The notes: generated by a model from the letters alone, not told the origin. A DNA stretch of 64,000 nt from Limisphaera sp026417315 (GCF_049537125.1 NZ_JBMVQY010000001.1:620001-684000), one strand, 5' to 3'; positions 8,982 to 19,367 are shown, counted from the stretch's first letter. Numbers and translations: made by a program.

Positions 8982-9812
8982 ATGCCTCCCCGAATCTGCT
9001 CCTGGTTGGCCCTGGTGGTCCTGAGTCTCACCTGCTCGGTCTTTCGAGCCCCGGCCGATGACATTGCCCGGCTGGGCCGACCCGTCTTTGAAAAACACCG
9101 GCAGGCGGTCGTGACCGTCCAAATCGTCTTGAAAACCCGCATGAGCCTCGGCGGGCGCAGCCAGACCAGCGGCGAAACCCGCCAGGAAGCCACCGGCACC
9201 GTCATCGCGCCCTCGGGTCTGACCGTGCTTTCGCTCGCCGCCACCGATCCCTCCAGCCTGCTGGGCAACCTGATGGCCGGCCTGGGAGACGAGGAATCCC
9301 GATTCAAGATGGACTCGGAGATCACCGACGTGAAGATCCTGCTGGAGGACGGTTCGGATCTGGCAGCGGAGGTGGTGTTGCGCGACCGCGACCTGGACCT
9401 GGTCTTCATCCGGCCCAAAGCCCCGCCGGCCCGGCCCATGCCCCACGTGGACCTGGACCAGGCGGGTACGGCGGAGGTGCTGGAACCGGTGATCACCATC
9501 ACGAGGCTGGGACGGGCGGGCGGGCGCGCCCACGCGGCCTCCTACGAACGGATCAGCGCGGTGGTGCAACGACCGCGACTGTTCTATGTCCCGGACGACA
9601 CGATCACCACCACCACGTTGGGATCCCCGGCGTTCCTGTTGGACGGTCGGGTGTTGGGTCTCTGCGTCATGCGCAGTGTTCCCGGCGCCAGTGGCGGATC
9701 GTCCCTGCTGGGCATGCACGCCGACCGCACCACGGCGGTGATTCTGCCCGCCGCCGAGGTGGCGAAAGTGGCGCGTCAGGTGCCGGCCCCCGCGCCGGCC
9801 GAAGCTCCGTAG
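8982..9812 (+). CDS. HtrA-like pseudoprotease, secreted
   Basis: 276-residue protein with an N-terminal signal (hydrophobic 8-20, cleavage near residue 25) and a trypsin-like fold recognisable from ATGTVIAPSGLTVLSLAAT (69-87) and LGSPAFLLDGRVLGLCV. Aligned by eye with HtrA, the catalytic His position is Ala86 (or Leu85) and the nucleophile Ser position is Leu213, where HtrA has GNSGGP. The Asp region (RDLDLVFIRP) is kept. No PDZ domain is present. It follows the active protease by 12 bases, so it may be a regulatory or scaffold partner. The function is inference; only the loss of catalytic residues is read directly. Confidence 0.75.
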   Translation: MPPRICSWLALVVLSLTCSVFRAPADDIARLGRPVFEKHRQAVVTVQIVLKTRMSLGGRSQTSGETRQEATGTVIAPSGLTVLSLAATDPSSLLGNLMAGLGDEESRFKMDSEITDVKILLEDGSDLAAEVVLRDRDLDLVFIRPKAPPARPMPHVDLDQAGTAEVLEPVITITRLGRAGGRAHAASYERISAVVQRPRLFYVPDDTITTTTLGSPAFLLDGRVLGLCVMRSVPGASGGSSLLGMHADRTTAVILPAAEVAKVARQVPAPAPAEAP

Positions 9813-9897
9813 GCCCGACTTCGCGGCGCGCGCCCGGGCCGACTCGGGTTCGCGCTTGCCCCGTCGGAAGCCGCGCGGCAAGCTGCGCCCAGGTACC

Positions 9898-12315
9898 ATG
9901 ACCCTTGCCGAAGCACGTGCCCGTCATGCCCGGTTGGTGGCCGAGATCCGCGCCCACGACCACGCCTATTACGTGGAGGCGCGCCCCACGATCAGCGACC
10001 GCGAGTACGACCGGCTTTTCCAGGAACTGCTGGACCTGGAGCGACAGTTTCCCGAGCTTGTGACGCCCGACTCCCCCTCGCAGCGGGTCGGGGGCGCCCC
10101 GCTCGAAGGATTCCGCCGGGTCCAGCACCGCATCCCCATGCTCTCGCTGGAAAAGTTGCGGCCCGCGGATCATCCCACGCGGGCCGAGGAGCCGGACGAG
10201 GCGCGGCGCAAGCAGCGCCAGGACCAAAACACCCTGCGTGAATTGCTGAACTGGGACCTGAACCTCCGGAAGCTGCTGCACCGCGAGCGGCTCGAGTATG
10301 TGATGGAGCCCAAGGTGGACGGCGTCTCCATCAGCGTGCACTACGAGAAGGGTCGTTTCGTTCTGGGGGTGACGCGCGGCGACGGCACCGCGGGCGACGA
10401 CATCACGGCCAACTTGCGGACCATTCGCTCCATTCCCCTGGTCCTTGAGGTCCGCAATCCGCCGGCGTATCTCGAAGTGCGCGGCGAGGCCTACATGGCC
10501 CAAGCGGACTTTGAAAAACTCAACCGCCAGCTCGAGCAGGCCGGCGAGGAACCGTTCCCCAACGCCCGCAACGCCACGGCCGGCACCCTCAAACTGTTGG
10601 ATCCGCGCCTGGTCGCACAGCGCCCCCTGCGCGCCGTCTTCTACGGACTGGGCCTCTGTGAGGGCATCCAGTTCCGCACCCATGCAGAAGTGCTGGAGTC
10701 GTTGCGCCGGTTCGGTCTCCCCACGCAACCGTACTGGTGGCTCTGCCGGGACGTGGAGCATCTGTTGGAGATCTACCGGCGCGAGGTGGTGGCCGATTAC
10801 GATGAAGAACGTGATCTGCGTCGCCGCCTGCCCTACGAAATCGACGGCATTGTCATCAAGGTCAACGACCTCTCCCTGTGGCCGCGGATTCCCGCCAAGG
10901 CGCGTGCCCCGGGGTACGCCATCGTGCACAAACCGATCCACTGGATCGAGCCGGCCGAGACGGTGCTCAAGGGCATCACCGTGCAGGTGGGGCGGACCGG
11001 GGTCCTGACGCCGGTGGCGGAACTGGAGCCGGTGTTCGTGCAGGGCTCCACCATTTCGCGGGCCACGCTGCATAACGAGGACGAGATCCGCCGCAAAGAC
11101 ATCCGCATCGGGGACACGGTCGTCATCCGCAAGGCGGGCATGGTCATCCCGGAAGTGGTGGAGGTGGTCAAGAGCAAACGCCCGCCGGATGCCAGGCCGT
11201 TCGACCTTTACGCGCACGTGGGCGGGCGCTGTCCGGCCTGCGGCGGGCCCATCGCCAAGGAGAAAGTGGCGACCGGAGAAGGCGAAGAGGTGGCCTGGCG
11301 TTGCCAGAACATCGCCGGTTGTCCCGCCCAAAAGATCCGTCGCCTGGAGTTTTTCACGCAGCGCAAGGCCCTGGACATCGAGGGCATCGGCGGCATTGTG
11401 GCCGAGAAACTGGTGGAACGAAAGCTGGTGGACGAGCCGCTGGACCTGTTCGACCTGGACCTCGAGACGCTGGCGCGGTTGAACCTGGGCACCGAGGAGG
11501 CCCCCCGGGTCTTCGGCGAGAAAAATGCCCGCAAGGTGTTGGAAGCGCTGGAACGAGCCCGGACGCTGCCTCTGGCCCGCTGGCTTTTCGCTCTGGCCAT
11601 CCCGAATGTGGGCGAGGTCACCGCCCATGACATCGCCGCGTTCCATCCGGATCTGGAGAGCGTGGCCGAGTCGCCTCTGCTGCGCGGCGTGGTGCGGCTG
11701 GACGAGGCCTGGGCGGAGGCCGAAGCCCTCAATCCCAACTCGCGCAAGAACCCGCCCCGGACGGAAGCGGAGCGACGGCATCGCGCCGAAAAGTTCGAGG
11801 CGTTGCGGGCGGAGGTTGAAAAGATTGGCCGCGAGTTGATGGCCGCCGGCTTCGCCCGCCCTGCCGCCCGATCCGAAGGTCCGCTGCCCGCTTACGTGAC
11901 CAAGGTCGGGCCGGTCGCCGCCCGCAGTGTGCTGGAGTACTTTGCCTCCCCCTTGGGACGCCGGGTGCTGCAACGCCTGCGCGCCCTGGGGATCCGCCCG
12001 AAAGGCTCGACTCCGGGCCGGGCCGGCACGGGCCCCTTGGCGGGGAAGACCTTTGTGCTGACGGGCACGCTTTCGGCTTGGACGCGCGAAGAAGCCGCCG
12101 AGCGAATCCGGCAGGCGGGAGGTCATGTGGCCAGCTCGGTCAGCAAAAACACCGACTATGTGGTGGCGGGCGAGAATCCGGGGTCCAAACTCGACAAGGC
12201 CCGGGCCCTGGGCGTGCCCGTGCTCAACGAGGCAGAATTCCGGCGACTCCTGGAAGAAGCCGGCGCGGCTTCTTCACCCGCGCGCGGCGGTTCAGCGCAA
12301 CCGGAACTTTTTTGA
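9898..12315 (+). CDS. ligA: NAD-dependent DNA ligase LigA with two insertions
   Basis: 805 residues against about 670 for most LigA. It seals nicks in replication and repair using NAD+. Visible parts are the Ia domain (HDHAYYVEARPTISDREYD), adenylation Lys139 in EPKVDG, OB fold (VGRTGVLTPVAELEPV), zinc finger Cys445, Cys448, Cys469 and Cys475, HhH region, and C-terminal BRCT (about 712-790). Two insertions stand out: about 86-132, just before the catalytic Lys and rich in Arg/Glu/Lys, and about 595-668, charged, within the HhH region. The ATG at 9898 is preferred because it leads straight into the Ia domain; an in-frame TTG at 9856 would add 14 basic residues. Confidence 0.93.
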   Translation: MTLAEARARHARLVAEIRAHDHAYYVEARPTISDREYDRLFQELLDLERQFPELVTPDSPSQRVGGAPLEGFRRVQHRIPMLSLEKLRPADHPTRAEEPDEARRKQRQDQNTLRELLNWDLNLRKLLHRERLEYVMEPKVDGVSISVHYEKGRFVLGVTRGDGTAGDDITANLRTIRSIPLVLEVRNPPAYLEVRGEAYMAQADFEKLNRQLEQAGEEPFPNARNATAGTLKLLDPRLVAQRPLRAVFYGLGLCEGIQFRTHAEVLESLRRFGLPTQPYWWLCRDVEHLLEIYRREVVADYDEERDLRRRLPYEIDGIVIKVNDLSLWPRIPAKARAPGYAIVHKPIHWIEPAETVLKGITVQVGRTGVLTPVAELEPVFVQGSTISRATLHNEDEIRRKDIRIGDTVVIRKAGMVIPEVVEVVKSKRPPDARPFDLYAHVGGRCPACGGPIAKEKVATGEGEEVAWRCQNIAGCPAQKIRRLEFFTQRKALDIEGIGGIVAEKLVERKLVDEPLDLFDLDLETLARLNLGTEEAPRVFGEKNARKVLEALERARTLPLARWLFALAIPNVGEVTAHDIAAFHPDLESVAESPLLRGVVRLDEAWAEAEALNPNSRKNPPRTEAERRHRAEKFEALRAEVEKIGRELMAAGFARPAARSEGPLPAYVTKVGPVAARSVLEYFASPLGRRVLQRLRALGIRPKGSTPGRAGTGPLAGKTFVLTGTLSAWTREEAAERIRQAGGHVASSVSKNTDYVVAGENPGSKLDKARALGVPVLNEAEFRRLLEEAGAASSPARGGSAQPELF

Positions 12316-12413
12316 CCTGGCAACCCGTTGGCCTGCCCCCTGGGTCGCAGGCACCGCTGTCGGGCAAATCGTTCTCCCGAACCTTCGGGATGTCCCGGGC
12401 CCGGACACCCGGT

Positions 12414-14075
12414 TCAGGCGGAAGCGCGGTTCAACGCACTCAGCACGGCCTTGACGCCGGCCAGCTCGATGTTCGTGTCCACGCCCGCCCCCCAACGGGT
12501 GCGTCCGTCGCTGAACCGGATCTGAATGTAGGCGATCGCGCTGGCCTCCTCGCCGGCGCTCAGGGCGTGCTCACTGTAGTGCACGATCTCAAAGCGCGGC
12601 ACCCCGTGGTGGATCAGGCCATGGACCAGGGCGGCCAGGGGACCATTGCCCTCGCCCCGGATGTCCACCAGCTCGCCATTGCGGCGCAGCCGGGCCAGGC
12701 AGGTAACCCGCCCGTCCCGGCTCTGCGTTTCGAAGCCCACCAGCTCCCAGGGCCGGGTCCGTTCCACATATTCGCGCCAGAACATCGCCTTCAGTTCGGC
12801 GCCGCTGACCTCGCGTCCCAGCCGGTCGACCTCGTCGTTCGCGATCGGGCCAAATTCCCGCTGCAATTCCTTGGGCAGCTCGATGCCGTACTCGTTCTCC
12901 AACAAATACGCCACGCCACCCTTGCCGGACTGGCTGTTGACCCGGATGACCTCCCGGTACTGGCGGCCGATGTCCCGCGGATCGATCGGCAGGTACGGGA
13001 CATCCCAGTACTGCCGACGGCCCTCGTTCCACTCGCGCAGGCCCTTGCGAATGGCGTCCTGGTGCGATCCGCTGAAGGCAGTGAAGACCAGCTCGCCGGC
13101 GTACGGTTGCCGGGGCGGCACGGTCATGCCGGTGCAACGCTCGTAAATCTCCCGCAAGCGGTTGATGTCGCTGAAATCCAGGCCCGGATCGATGCCGTGC
13201 ATGTACATGTTCAGCGCCACGGTGACGATGTCCAGGTTGCCGGTTCGTTCCCCGTTGCCGAACAGGGTTCCCTCCACACGATCGGCCCCGGCCAACAACG
13301 CCAGCTCCGTCTTGGCGATGCCCGTGCCGCGGTCGTTGTGCGTGTGGACGCTGATGATCAGGGAGTCCCGGTTGCGGATGTTGCGACAGATCCATTCCAC
13401 CTGGTCGGCATACACGTTGGGCATGGCCACCTCCACCGTGTCCGGCAGGTTGAGGATCATCTTGTGCTCCGGAGTGGGCTGCCACACCTCCATCACCGCC
13501 TCGGCCACTTCCTTGGCGAATTCCACCTCGGTGGCGGAAAAACTCTCCGGAGAGTATTGCAACCGGACTTCCGTGCCCTTCAACCGGGGCAGCCGATCCT
13601 TGATCATTTGGGCGCCGCGCACCGCCATCTGGATGATCTGCTCCCGGGTCATGTTGAACACCACCCGCCGCTGGGCCGGACTGGTGGAATTGTACATGTG
13701 AATGATCACCCGACGCGCCCCCACCAGCGATTCGAAGGTCCGCTCGATCAGGTCCTCCCGCGCCTGAACCAGCACCTGCATCCACACATCCGGGGGAACT
13801 CGATTCTCCTCGATCAGCCGCCGGTTGAACGTGAACTCGGTGTTGGACGCCGACGGGAAGCCGACCTCGATCTCCTTGAAGCCGCATTTGACCAGGGCTT
13901 GGAACATCTCCAGTTTCTGGCTCACGTTCATCGGGATGGCCAACGCCTGATTCCCGTCGCGCAAATCCACGCTGCACCAGATGGGGGCCCGCGTCAGCAC
14001 CCGGTTGGGCCACTGTCGATCCGGCAGGTGCACCGGCGGGAATGGTCGGTATTTCGTCCAGGGTTCTTTGAGCAT
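12414..14075 (-). CDS. leuA: 2-isopropylmalate synthase, LeuA2 type
   Basis: 553 residues, the first committed enzyme of leucine synthesis (2-oxoisovalerate plus acetyl-CoA to 2-isopropylmalate). It begins MLKEPWTKYRPF, typical of the yeast/actinobacterial LeuA2 type. Metal-binding and catalytic motifs are VDLRDGNQ (36-43) and SVHTHNDRGTG, followed by the C-terminal LeuA dimer/regulatory domain (GAGVDTNIELAG). The ATG at 14075 is chosen because upstream in-frame codons lie inside the attenuator hairpin. It is controlled by a leucine leader peptide and attenuator immediately upstream and is convergent with ligA. Confidence 0.95.
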   Translation of the reverse strand: MLKEPWTKYRPFPPVHLPDRQWPNRVLTRAPIWCSVDLRDGNQALAIPMNVSQKLEMFQALVKCGFKEIEVGFPSASNTEFTFNRRLIEENRVPPDVWMQVLVQAREDLIERTFESLVGARRVIIHMYNSTSPAQRRVVFNMTREQIIQMAVRGAQMIKDRLPRLKGTEVRLQYSPESFSATEVEFAKEVAEAVMEVWQPTPEHKMILNLPDTVEVAMPNVYADQVEWICRNIRNRDSLIISVHTHNDRGTGIAKTELALLAGADRVEGTLFGNGERTGNLDIVTVALNMYMHGIDPGLDFSDINRLREIYERCTGMTVPPRQPYAGELVFTAFSGSHQDAIRKGLREWNEGRRQYWDVPYLPIDPRDIGRQYREVIRVNSQSGKGGVAYLLENEYGIELPKELQREFGPIANDEVDRLGREVSGAELKAMFWREYVERTRPWELVGFETQSRDGRVTCLARLRRNGELVDIRGEGNGPLAALVHGLIHHGVPRFEIVHYSEHALSAGEEASAIAYIQIRFSDGRTRWGAGVDTNIELAGVKAVLSALNRASA

Positions 14076-14114
14076 ACGCGTTTCAAAGGTCACTGCCGGG
14101 GAAACCGCGGCGGG

Positions 14115-14156
14115 AAAAAATCGCAAACCCCACCGCCGGGCCGGCAGTGGGGGTTT
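14115..14156 (-). terminator. leuA attenuator: terminator with competing antiterminator
   Basis: On the minus strand AAACCCC-C-ACTGCC (from 14156) pairs with GGCGGT-GGGGTTT (ending 14125) with a single bulged C, followed by GCGA and six T. The 5' half can instead pair with the end of the leader frame (GGCAGT-C-GGGTTTT, about 14195-14182), giving a mutually exclusive 2:3 versus 3:4 arrangement as in enterobacterial amino-acid attenuators. The structure was paired by eye. Confidence 0.85.
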
Positions 14157-14178
14157 TTCCGGAATCCGAGAACCGGGG

Positions 14179-14250
14179 CTAAAACCCGACTGCCGCGCCG
14201 CGACCCCGCAGCGCGCCCGACAACAGCAGCAGGTTCAGCCATCCGTTCAT
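14179..14250 (-). CDS. leuL: leu operon leader peptide
   Basis: 23-codon frame beginning MNGWLNLLLLSGAL and ending with TAG just after the antiterminator segment. Six of its first 14 codons are leucine (five CTG, one TTG), four of them consecutive. A ribosome stalled on the Leu codons would leave segment 2 free to pair with segment 3 and keep transcription going. A ribosome reaching the stop would cover segment 2 and let the terminator form. The ATG lies nine bases after a good -10 box, so the transcript is nearly or wholly leaderless and no Shine-Dalgarno is seen. Confidence 0.8.
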   Translation of the reverse strand: MNGWLNLLLLSGALRGRGAAVGF

Positions 14251-14259
14251 TGCGACCCC

Positions 14260-14288
14260 AGCCTAGCCCACCCTGCCGTCAGGGTCAA
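14260..14288 (-). promoter_or_regulatory. promoter of leuL-leuA
   Basis: TTGACC (14283-14288, 5/6 match), spacer of exactly 17, TAGGCT (14260-14265) on the minus strand. The predicted start of transcription is at about 14253, three bases from the leader ATG. Confidence 0.65.
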
Positions 14289-14290
14289 AC

Positions 14291-14629
14291 GCATTCTTGC
14301 CCGCCAGCGCGCGGCGCTCGTCTTACCATTGGGCCGCCCCATCGGGGCGGCAATTCACCAGCCCAAGGCAACGCCCTGGGAATCGGGTTTGCGCAACTCA
14401 CCCCGCCCTGAAGGGGCGAAATTCGATGGGGCAGGCCCGGCCCTGGGGAGGGGCTCACCAAAGTGCCGTTTTCCTTCGGCTTTCACGCGCCGAGGACGCC
14501 CAACATCCCCGCCGATTTTTCGCAGCCAACCGATGCTTGAAGGGCGCCACCCGGGGGCCCGCCGCCGCTTTCCGGGCCCCTCGAGCCCTCCCCGTTCGCC
14601 AAGGGCCGGGGTCCTCGAACCGCGACGGG
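14291..14629. other. spacer upstream of the leuA promoter; repeat-like, no gene
   Basis: No coding frame is credible. The stretch 14359-14440 has the look of a Verrucomicrobia-type intergenic repeat (CCCTGAAGGGGCGAAAT), and 14464-14510 resembles 6764-6810. Confidence 0.35.
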
Positions 14630-14932
14630 TCAAAACTTTTCCGGGCGCAGGACCTCCACCGCCGTGACGTACACGATGGCGGCAAACTGCGGCAGAAAAT
14701 CGCGATGCAGTTTTTCCACCAGTGCATCTGCCACGGCCGCAGGGACGATGACCTCGACCTGGATATTGGCAAACTCTTCGATGTCCGCGGGCCGCTCGCC
14801 CCTGGCACCGGTGCCCTCAACGGGGAAAAGCGTGTAGCCGTGCACCCCGTGGGACTTGAGCAGTTGCAACAGGGGCACCCGCGCCAGCGCCTCGCAAACC
14901 ACGGTGACCAACTTCATCGGGTGCGTTTTCAT
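14630..14932 (-). CDS. sbtB: PII-like protein SbtB, partner of the bicarbonate transporter
   Basis: 100-residue PII-superfamily protein: a beta strand start (MKLVTVVCEA), a variable T-loop region (VEGTGARGERPADIEEFANI, about 38-57) and a closing strand (AAIVYVTAVEVLRPEKF). SbtB proteins bind adenine nucleotides and gate SbtA. Identity rests largely on context: its start overlaps the sbtA stop by ATGA. The cyanobacterial C-terminal redox Cys pair is absent. The start could be the ATG at 14932 or the one at 14917; the former makes the overlap. Confidence 0.8.
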   Translation of the reverse strand: MKTHPMKLVTVVCEALARVPLLQLLKSHGVHGYTLFPVEGTGARGERPADIEEFANIQVEVIVPAAVADALVEKLHRDFLPQFAAIVYVTAVEVLRPEKF

Positions 14933-15918
14933 GGCAAACCTCCCAGCCACCACCGGGCCAGTTGGTAGTACAGGGGCAGGCCCAGCGTCACGTTGAAGGG
15001 AAAGGTCACGGCCAGGACAGCGGTCAAATAGAGCGTGGGATTCGCCTGGGGCAACGACAGTCGCATGGCTGCGGGTGCCGCGATGTACGAAGCGCTGGCA
15101 GCCAGCACGCCCATCAAAAAGGCCCCACCGGGGCTGAGCCCCGCAAAATGCCCTGCAACGACCCCGACCGCCCCGTGCACCATGGGCATGACCAGCCCGA
15201 AGGCAATCAACCACAACCCCACCCGCCGAAGTTCTCCCAAACGCCGCGCCGCCACCATGCCCATTTCAAAGAGAAAGAGCGTCAGGACTCCCTGAAAAGG
15301 CGCGACGAAAAAGCCACGGGTGGCCTCTTCCCCGCGTGCACCGCAAATGGCTCCCGCCGCCAGGGCCCCGAGCAGCAGAAACACGCTCCTGCCCAGAAGC
15401 GCCTCGTGCAACACCTGCCGCCATGGCAGCCCGCCCTCGGCCGCCGCCTGCGGTTGCGTCAGACGTCCCAGCAAGACTCCCACCACAATGGCCGGCGATT
15501 CCATCACCGCCAGAAACGCACTGGCATGGGGTTCGTAGGGCACGCGAAGCTCGTTGAGGTAATTCACCGCCGCCACGAAGGTCACCGCGCTGACCGAACC
15601 GTAATGGGCCGCAACCGCCGCAGCGTCCACCGGACTCAACCGCACCAGCCTGCGCAACACCGGGTAGCACCACAAGGGGATGCAGCACCCCAACAGCACC
15701 GCCGCCAGCCCCGGGCGCCAGACCTGACTCCACCCGGACTCCGCCAGGGCCACGCCACCCTTGAAGCCAATGGCCATCAGCAAATAGGTGGCCAGCGCGG
15801 TGTACACGGGCTCGGGCAGGCGCAGGTCCGTCCGCAACAAAACCGACAAAACTCCCAGGGCGAAAAACACAATGGGAGGAGAGGCCAGGTTCGCCAGGAC
15901 GCCTTCCCACCAATCCAT
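14929..15918 (-). CDS. sbtA: sodium-dependent bicarbonate transporter SbtA
   Basis: 329-residue integral membrane protein, nearly all hydrophobic with about ten helices, starting MDWWEGVLANLASPPIVFF. The SbtA-type repeats are AIGFKGGVALAESGW (about 52-66), HYGSVSAVTFVAA (about 105-117) and the second-half GAFLMGVLAASASYIAAPAA. It is somewhat shorter than cyanobacterial SbtA (about 370). It is expected to import bicarbonate with sodium and to be controlled by SbtB. It lies six bases after purE in a purine/branched-chain operon whose enzymes use or exchange CO2 or bicarbonate. Confidence 0.87.
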   Translation of the reverse strand: MDWWEGVLANLASPPIVFFALGVLSVLLRTDLRLPEPVYTALATYLLMAIGFKGGVALAESGWSQVWRPGLAAVLLGCCIPLWCYPVLRRLVRLSPVDAAAVAAHYGSVSAVTFVAAVNYLNELRVPYEPHASAFLAVMESPAIVVGVLLGRLTQPQAAAEGGLPWRQVLHEALLGRSVFLLLGALAAGAICGARGEEATRGFFVAPFQGVLTLFLFEMGMVAARRLGELRRVGLWLIAFGLVMPMVHGAVGVVAGHFAGLSPGGAFLMGVLAASASYIAAPAAMRLSLPQANPTLYLTAVLAVTFPFNVTLGLPLYYQLARWWLGGLP

Positions 15919-15924
15919 GACCGG

Positions 15925-16428
15925 CTACCGGGACAGGGATCGGTTCTTGGCCCGCGACTCGCGCGCCATGCGCGCCTTGAACTCGTGCAACTTGCGCCGC
16001 AGGTTTTCGTCCTGCACGGCCAGAATTCGCAGGGCCAGTAGGGCCGCATTGCGCGCATTCCCGATGGCCACCGTGGCCACCGGCACACCGGCCGGCATCT
16101 GCACAATGGACAACAGCGAATCCAACCCGTGCAGGGCCTGGGTTGGAATCGGCACGCCGATGACCGGGAGGACCGTGTGGCTGGCCACCATGCCGGGCAA
16201 ATGCGCGGCGCCGCCGGCCCCGGCGATGATCACCTGCAGGCCCCGCGACTCGGCCGTGCGGCCGTACCGCGCCATGTCGTCCGGGGTCCGATGCGCCGAG
16301 ACCACCCGGACCTCATGCGGCACCCCGAACTCCTCCAAGAGCTCGGCGGCGGCCTTCAGCGTCGGCCAGTCCGAATCGCTGCCCATGATGATGCCGACCC
16401 GCGGCGTTTCGGAGCGGGGTGCTTTCAT
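15925..16428 (-). CDS. purE: N5-carboxyaminoimidazole ribonucleotide mutase PurE (class I)
   Basis: 167 residues, converting N5-CAIR to CAIR in purine synthesis. It is nearly canonical: VGIIMGSDSDWPTLKAAAE (11-29), VVSAHRTPDDM (42-52), IIAGAGGAAHLPGM and GVPIPTQALHGLDSLLSIVQM. The presence of purK in the same operon supports class I rather than the CO2-using class II. The ATG at 16428 follows the ilvD stop by 13 bases. Confidence 0.96.
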   Translation of the reverse strand: MKAPRSETPRVGIIMGSDSDWPTLKAAAELLEEFGVPHEVRVVSAHRTPDDMARYGRTAESRGLQVIIAGAGGAAHLPGMVASHTVLPVIGVPIPTQALHGLDSLLSIVQMPAGVPVATVAIGNARNAALLALRILAVQDENLRRKLHEFKARMARESRAKNRSLSR

Positions 16429-16441
16429 GCAAAAACAACCT

Positions 16442-18139
<1,698 letters not shown>

Positions 18140-18149
18140 CGGTGCAACC

Positions 18150-19367
18150 TCACGGCTGGACATCGCCGAAATCCAGAACCTGTGCCGCCGCCAAGGCCCG
18201 CGCCAGGGCCTCATCAGGCGTGGCACCCAACGCCGTAACGTGGCCCATTTTGCGGCCGGGGGCACACCGTGTCTTGCCGTAAATGTGCACGTGGACGCCG
18301 GGCATGGCGAGGGCCTGCTCCAGCCCCCGCACACGTCCGGAGCCGTGACGCCGTCCCAACAAGTTCACCATGGCCGCCGCCGGCGTGCGCATCCGGGTCG
18401 AGCCGAGCGGCCAACCCAACACCGCGCGCACGTGATTCTCGAACTGCGAACACTCGCACGCTTCGATCGTGTAATGGCCCGAATTGTGCACGCGCGGCGC
18501 CAACTCGTTGATCCACACGCCGCCGTCCGGCCCCAGGAACAGCTCGACGCCGAAACTGCCGATCCCACCGACGCTCTCCACCGCCGCCCGGGCCAGCTCT
18601 GCCGCACGCGCCGCGCGGGCCGGCGGCACCTGCGCCGGAGCCACCACGTGATGGCAGATGTGATCCTTCTGACAGGTCTCGACGACGGGATACACGGCGC
18701 ACCGGCCGTCCCGACCCCGGGTGACGATCACGGCCAGCTCCCGCTCGAAAGGGCAAAACGCCTCCACGTACAGCGCCCGGCCGCGGTCTCCGCCCAGTCG
18801 TTGCCAGGCCGGCCGAACGTCTTCCGGCCCGTGGACGGTCGCGTTGCCCTTCCCGTCGTACCCGTGACACCGGGCCTTGAGCACCAGCGGCCAGCCCCAC
18901 TCGCGGCCACGCGCCACGAGCTCCTCCGGATTTTCGACGGCGGCAAACGCCGGCACCGGCAGGCCCGCGGCGGCCAGCGTGCTCTTCTGCAAAAACTTGT
19001 CGCGAATGCGCTCCATGGTTGCCGGGCCGGGAAGGACTCGATGGCCCCGGCTGGCCAACAGGGCCAGCGTGCGCTCGGGAATGAATTCATTTTCCAGGGT
19101 CACCACCTCCAGGGCTTCCAGGACCCGTGCCACCTCCTCCGCTGCGTCCCAGCCCGGAACGACCTCCACCGGCGTCAACAACCCCGCCGGACAGTCGCGC
19201 TCCATTTCCACACACACCGTCCGGCAACCCAGCTGCGCCGCCGCCTGCACCAGCATTTTCGCCAGCTGACCGCCGCCCAGGATCCCGAGCCGGGGCACCG
19301 CGCCCCCGACGACGTCGCCTGCGACACGTGCAGTCGCTCGCTCCGTTGCGAGGATTGCTCCCGACAT
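18150..19367 (-). CDS. purK: N5-carboxyaminoimidazole ribonucleotide synthase PurK
   Basis: About 405-residue ATP-grasp enzyme that makes N5-CAIR from AIR, ATP and bicarbonate. LGILGGGQLAKMLVQAA opens the core; RDKFLQK, VLKARCHGYDGKGN and INELAPRVHNSGHYTIE are family signatures. The ATG at 19367 is chosen because GGAG lies nine bases upstream. An ATG at 19421, overlapping the upstream gene's stop, and a GTG at 19298, which would start directly at the core, are alternatives. It is co-transcribed with ilvD and purE. Confidence 0.93.
   Translation of the reverse strand: MSGAILATERATARVAGDVVGGAVPRLGILGGGQLAKMLVQAAAQLGCRTVCVEMERDCPAGLLTPVEVVPGWDAAEEVARVLEALEVVTLENEFIPERTLALLASRGHRVLPGPATMERIRDKFLQKSTLAAAGLPVPAFAAVENPEELVARGREWGWPLVLKARCHGYDGKGNATVHGPEDVRPAWQRLGGDRGRALYVEAFCPFERELAVIVTRGRDGRCAVYPVVETCQKDHICHHVVAPAQVPPARAARAAELARAAVESVGGIGSFGVELFLGPDGGVWINELAPRVHNSGHYTIEACECSQFENHVRAVLGWPLGSTRMRTPAAAMVNLLGRRHGSGRVRGLEQALAMPGVHVHIYGKTRCAPGRKMGHVTALGATPDEALARALAAAQVLDFGDVQP

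Noticed and set aside
6591..9899. 1102-codon open frame antisense to the htrA pair
   Set aside because: Mirror of real genes in GC-rich DNA; composition dominated by His/Arg/Gln/Gly and no domain recognisable, while the opposite strand encodes a protease with an intact triad.
12589..14013. 474-codon frame within leuA in another frame
   Set aside because: Gly/Arg/His-rich out-of-frame reading of leuA.
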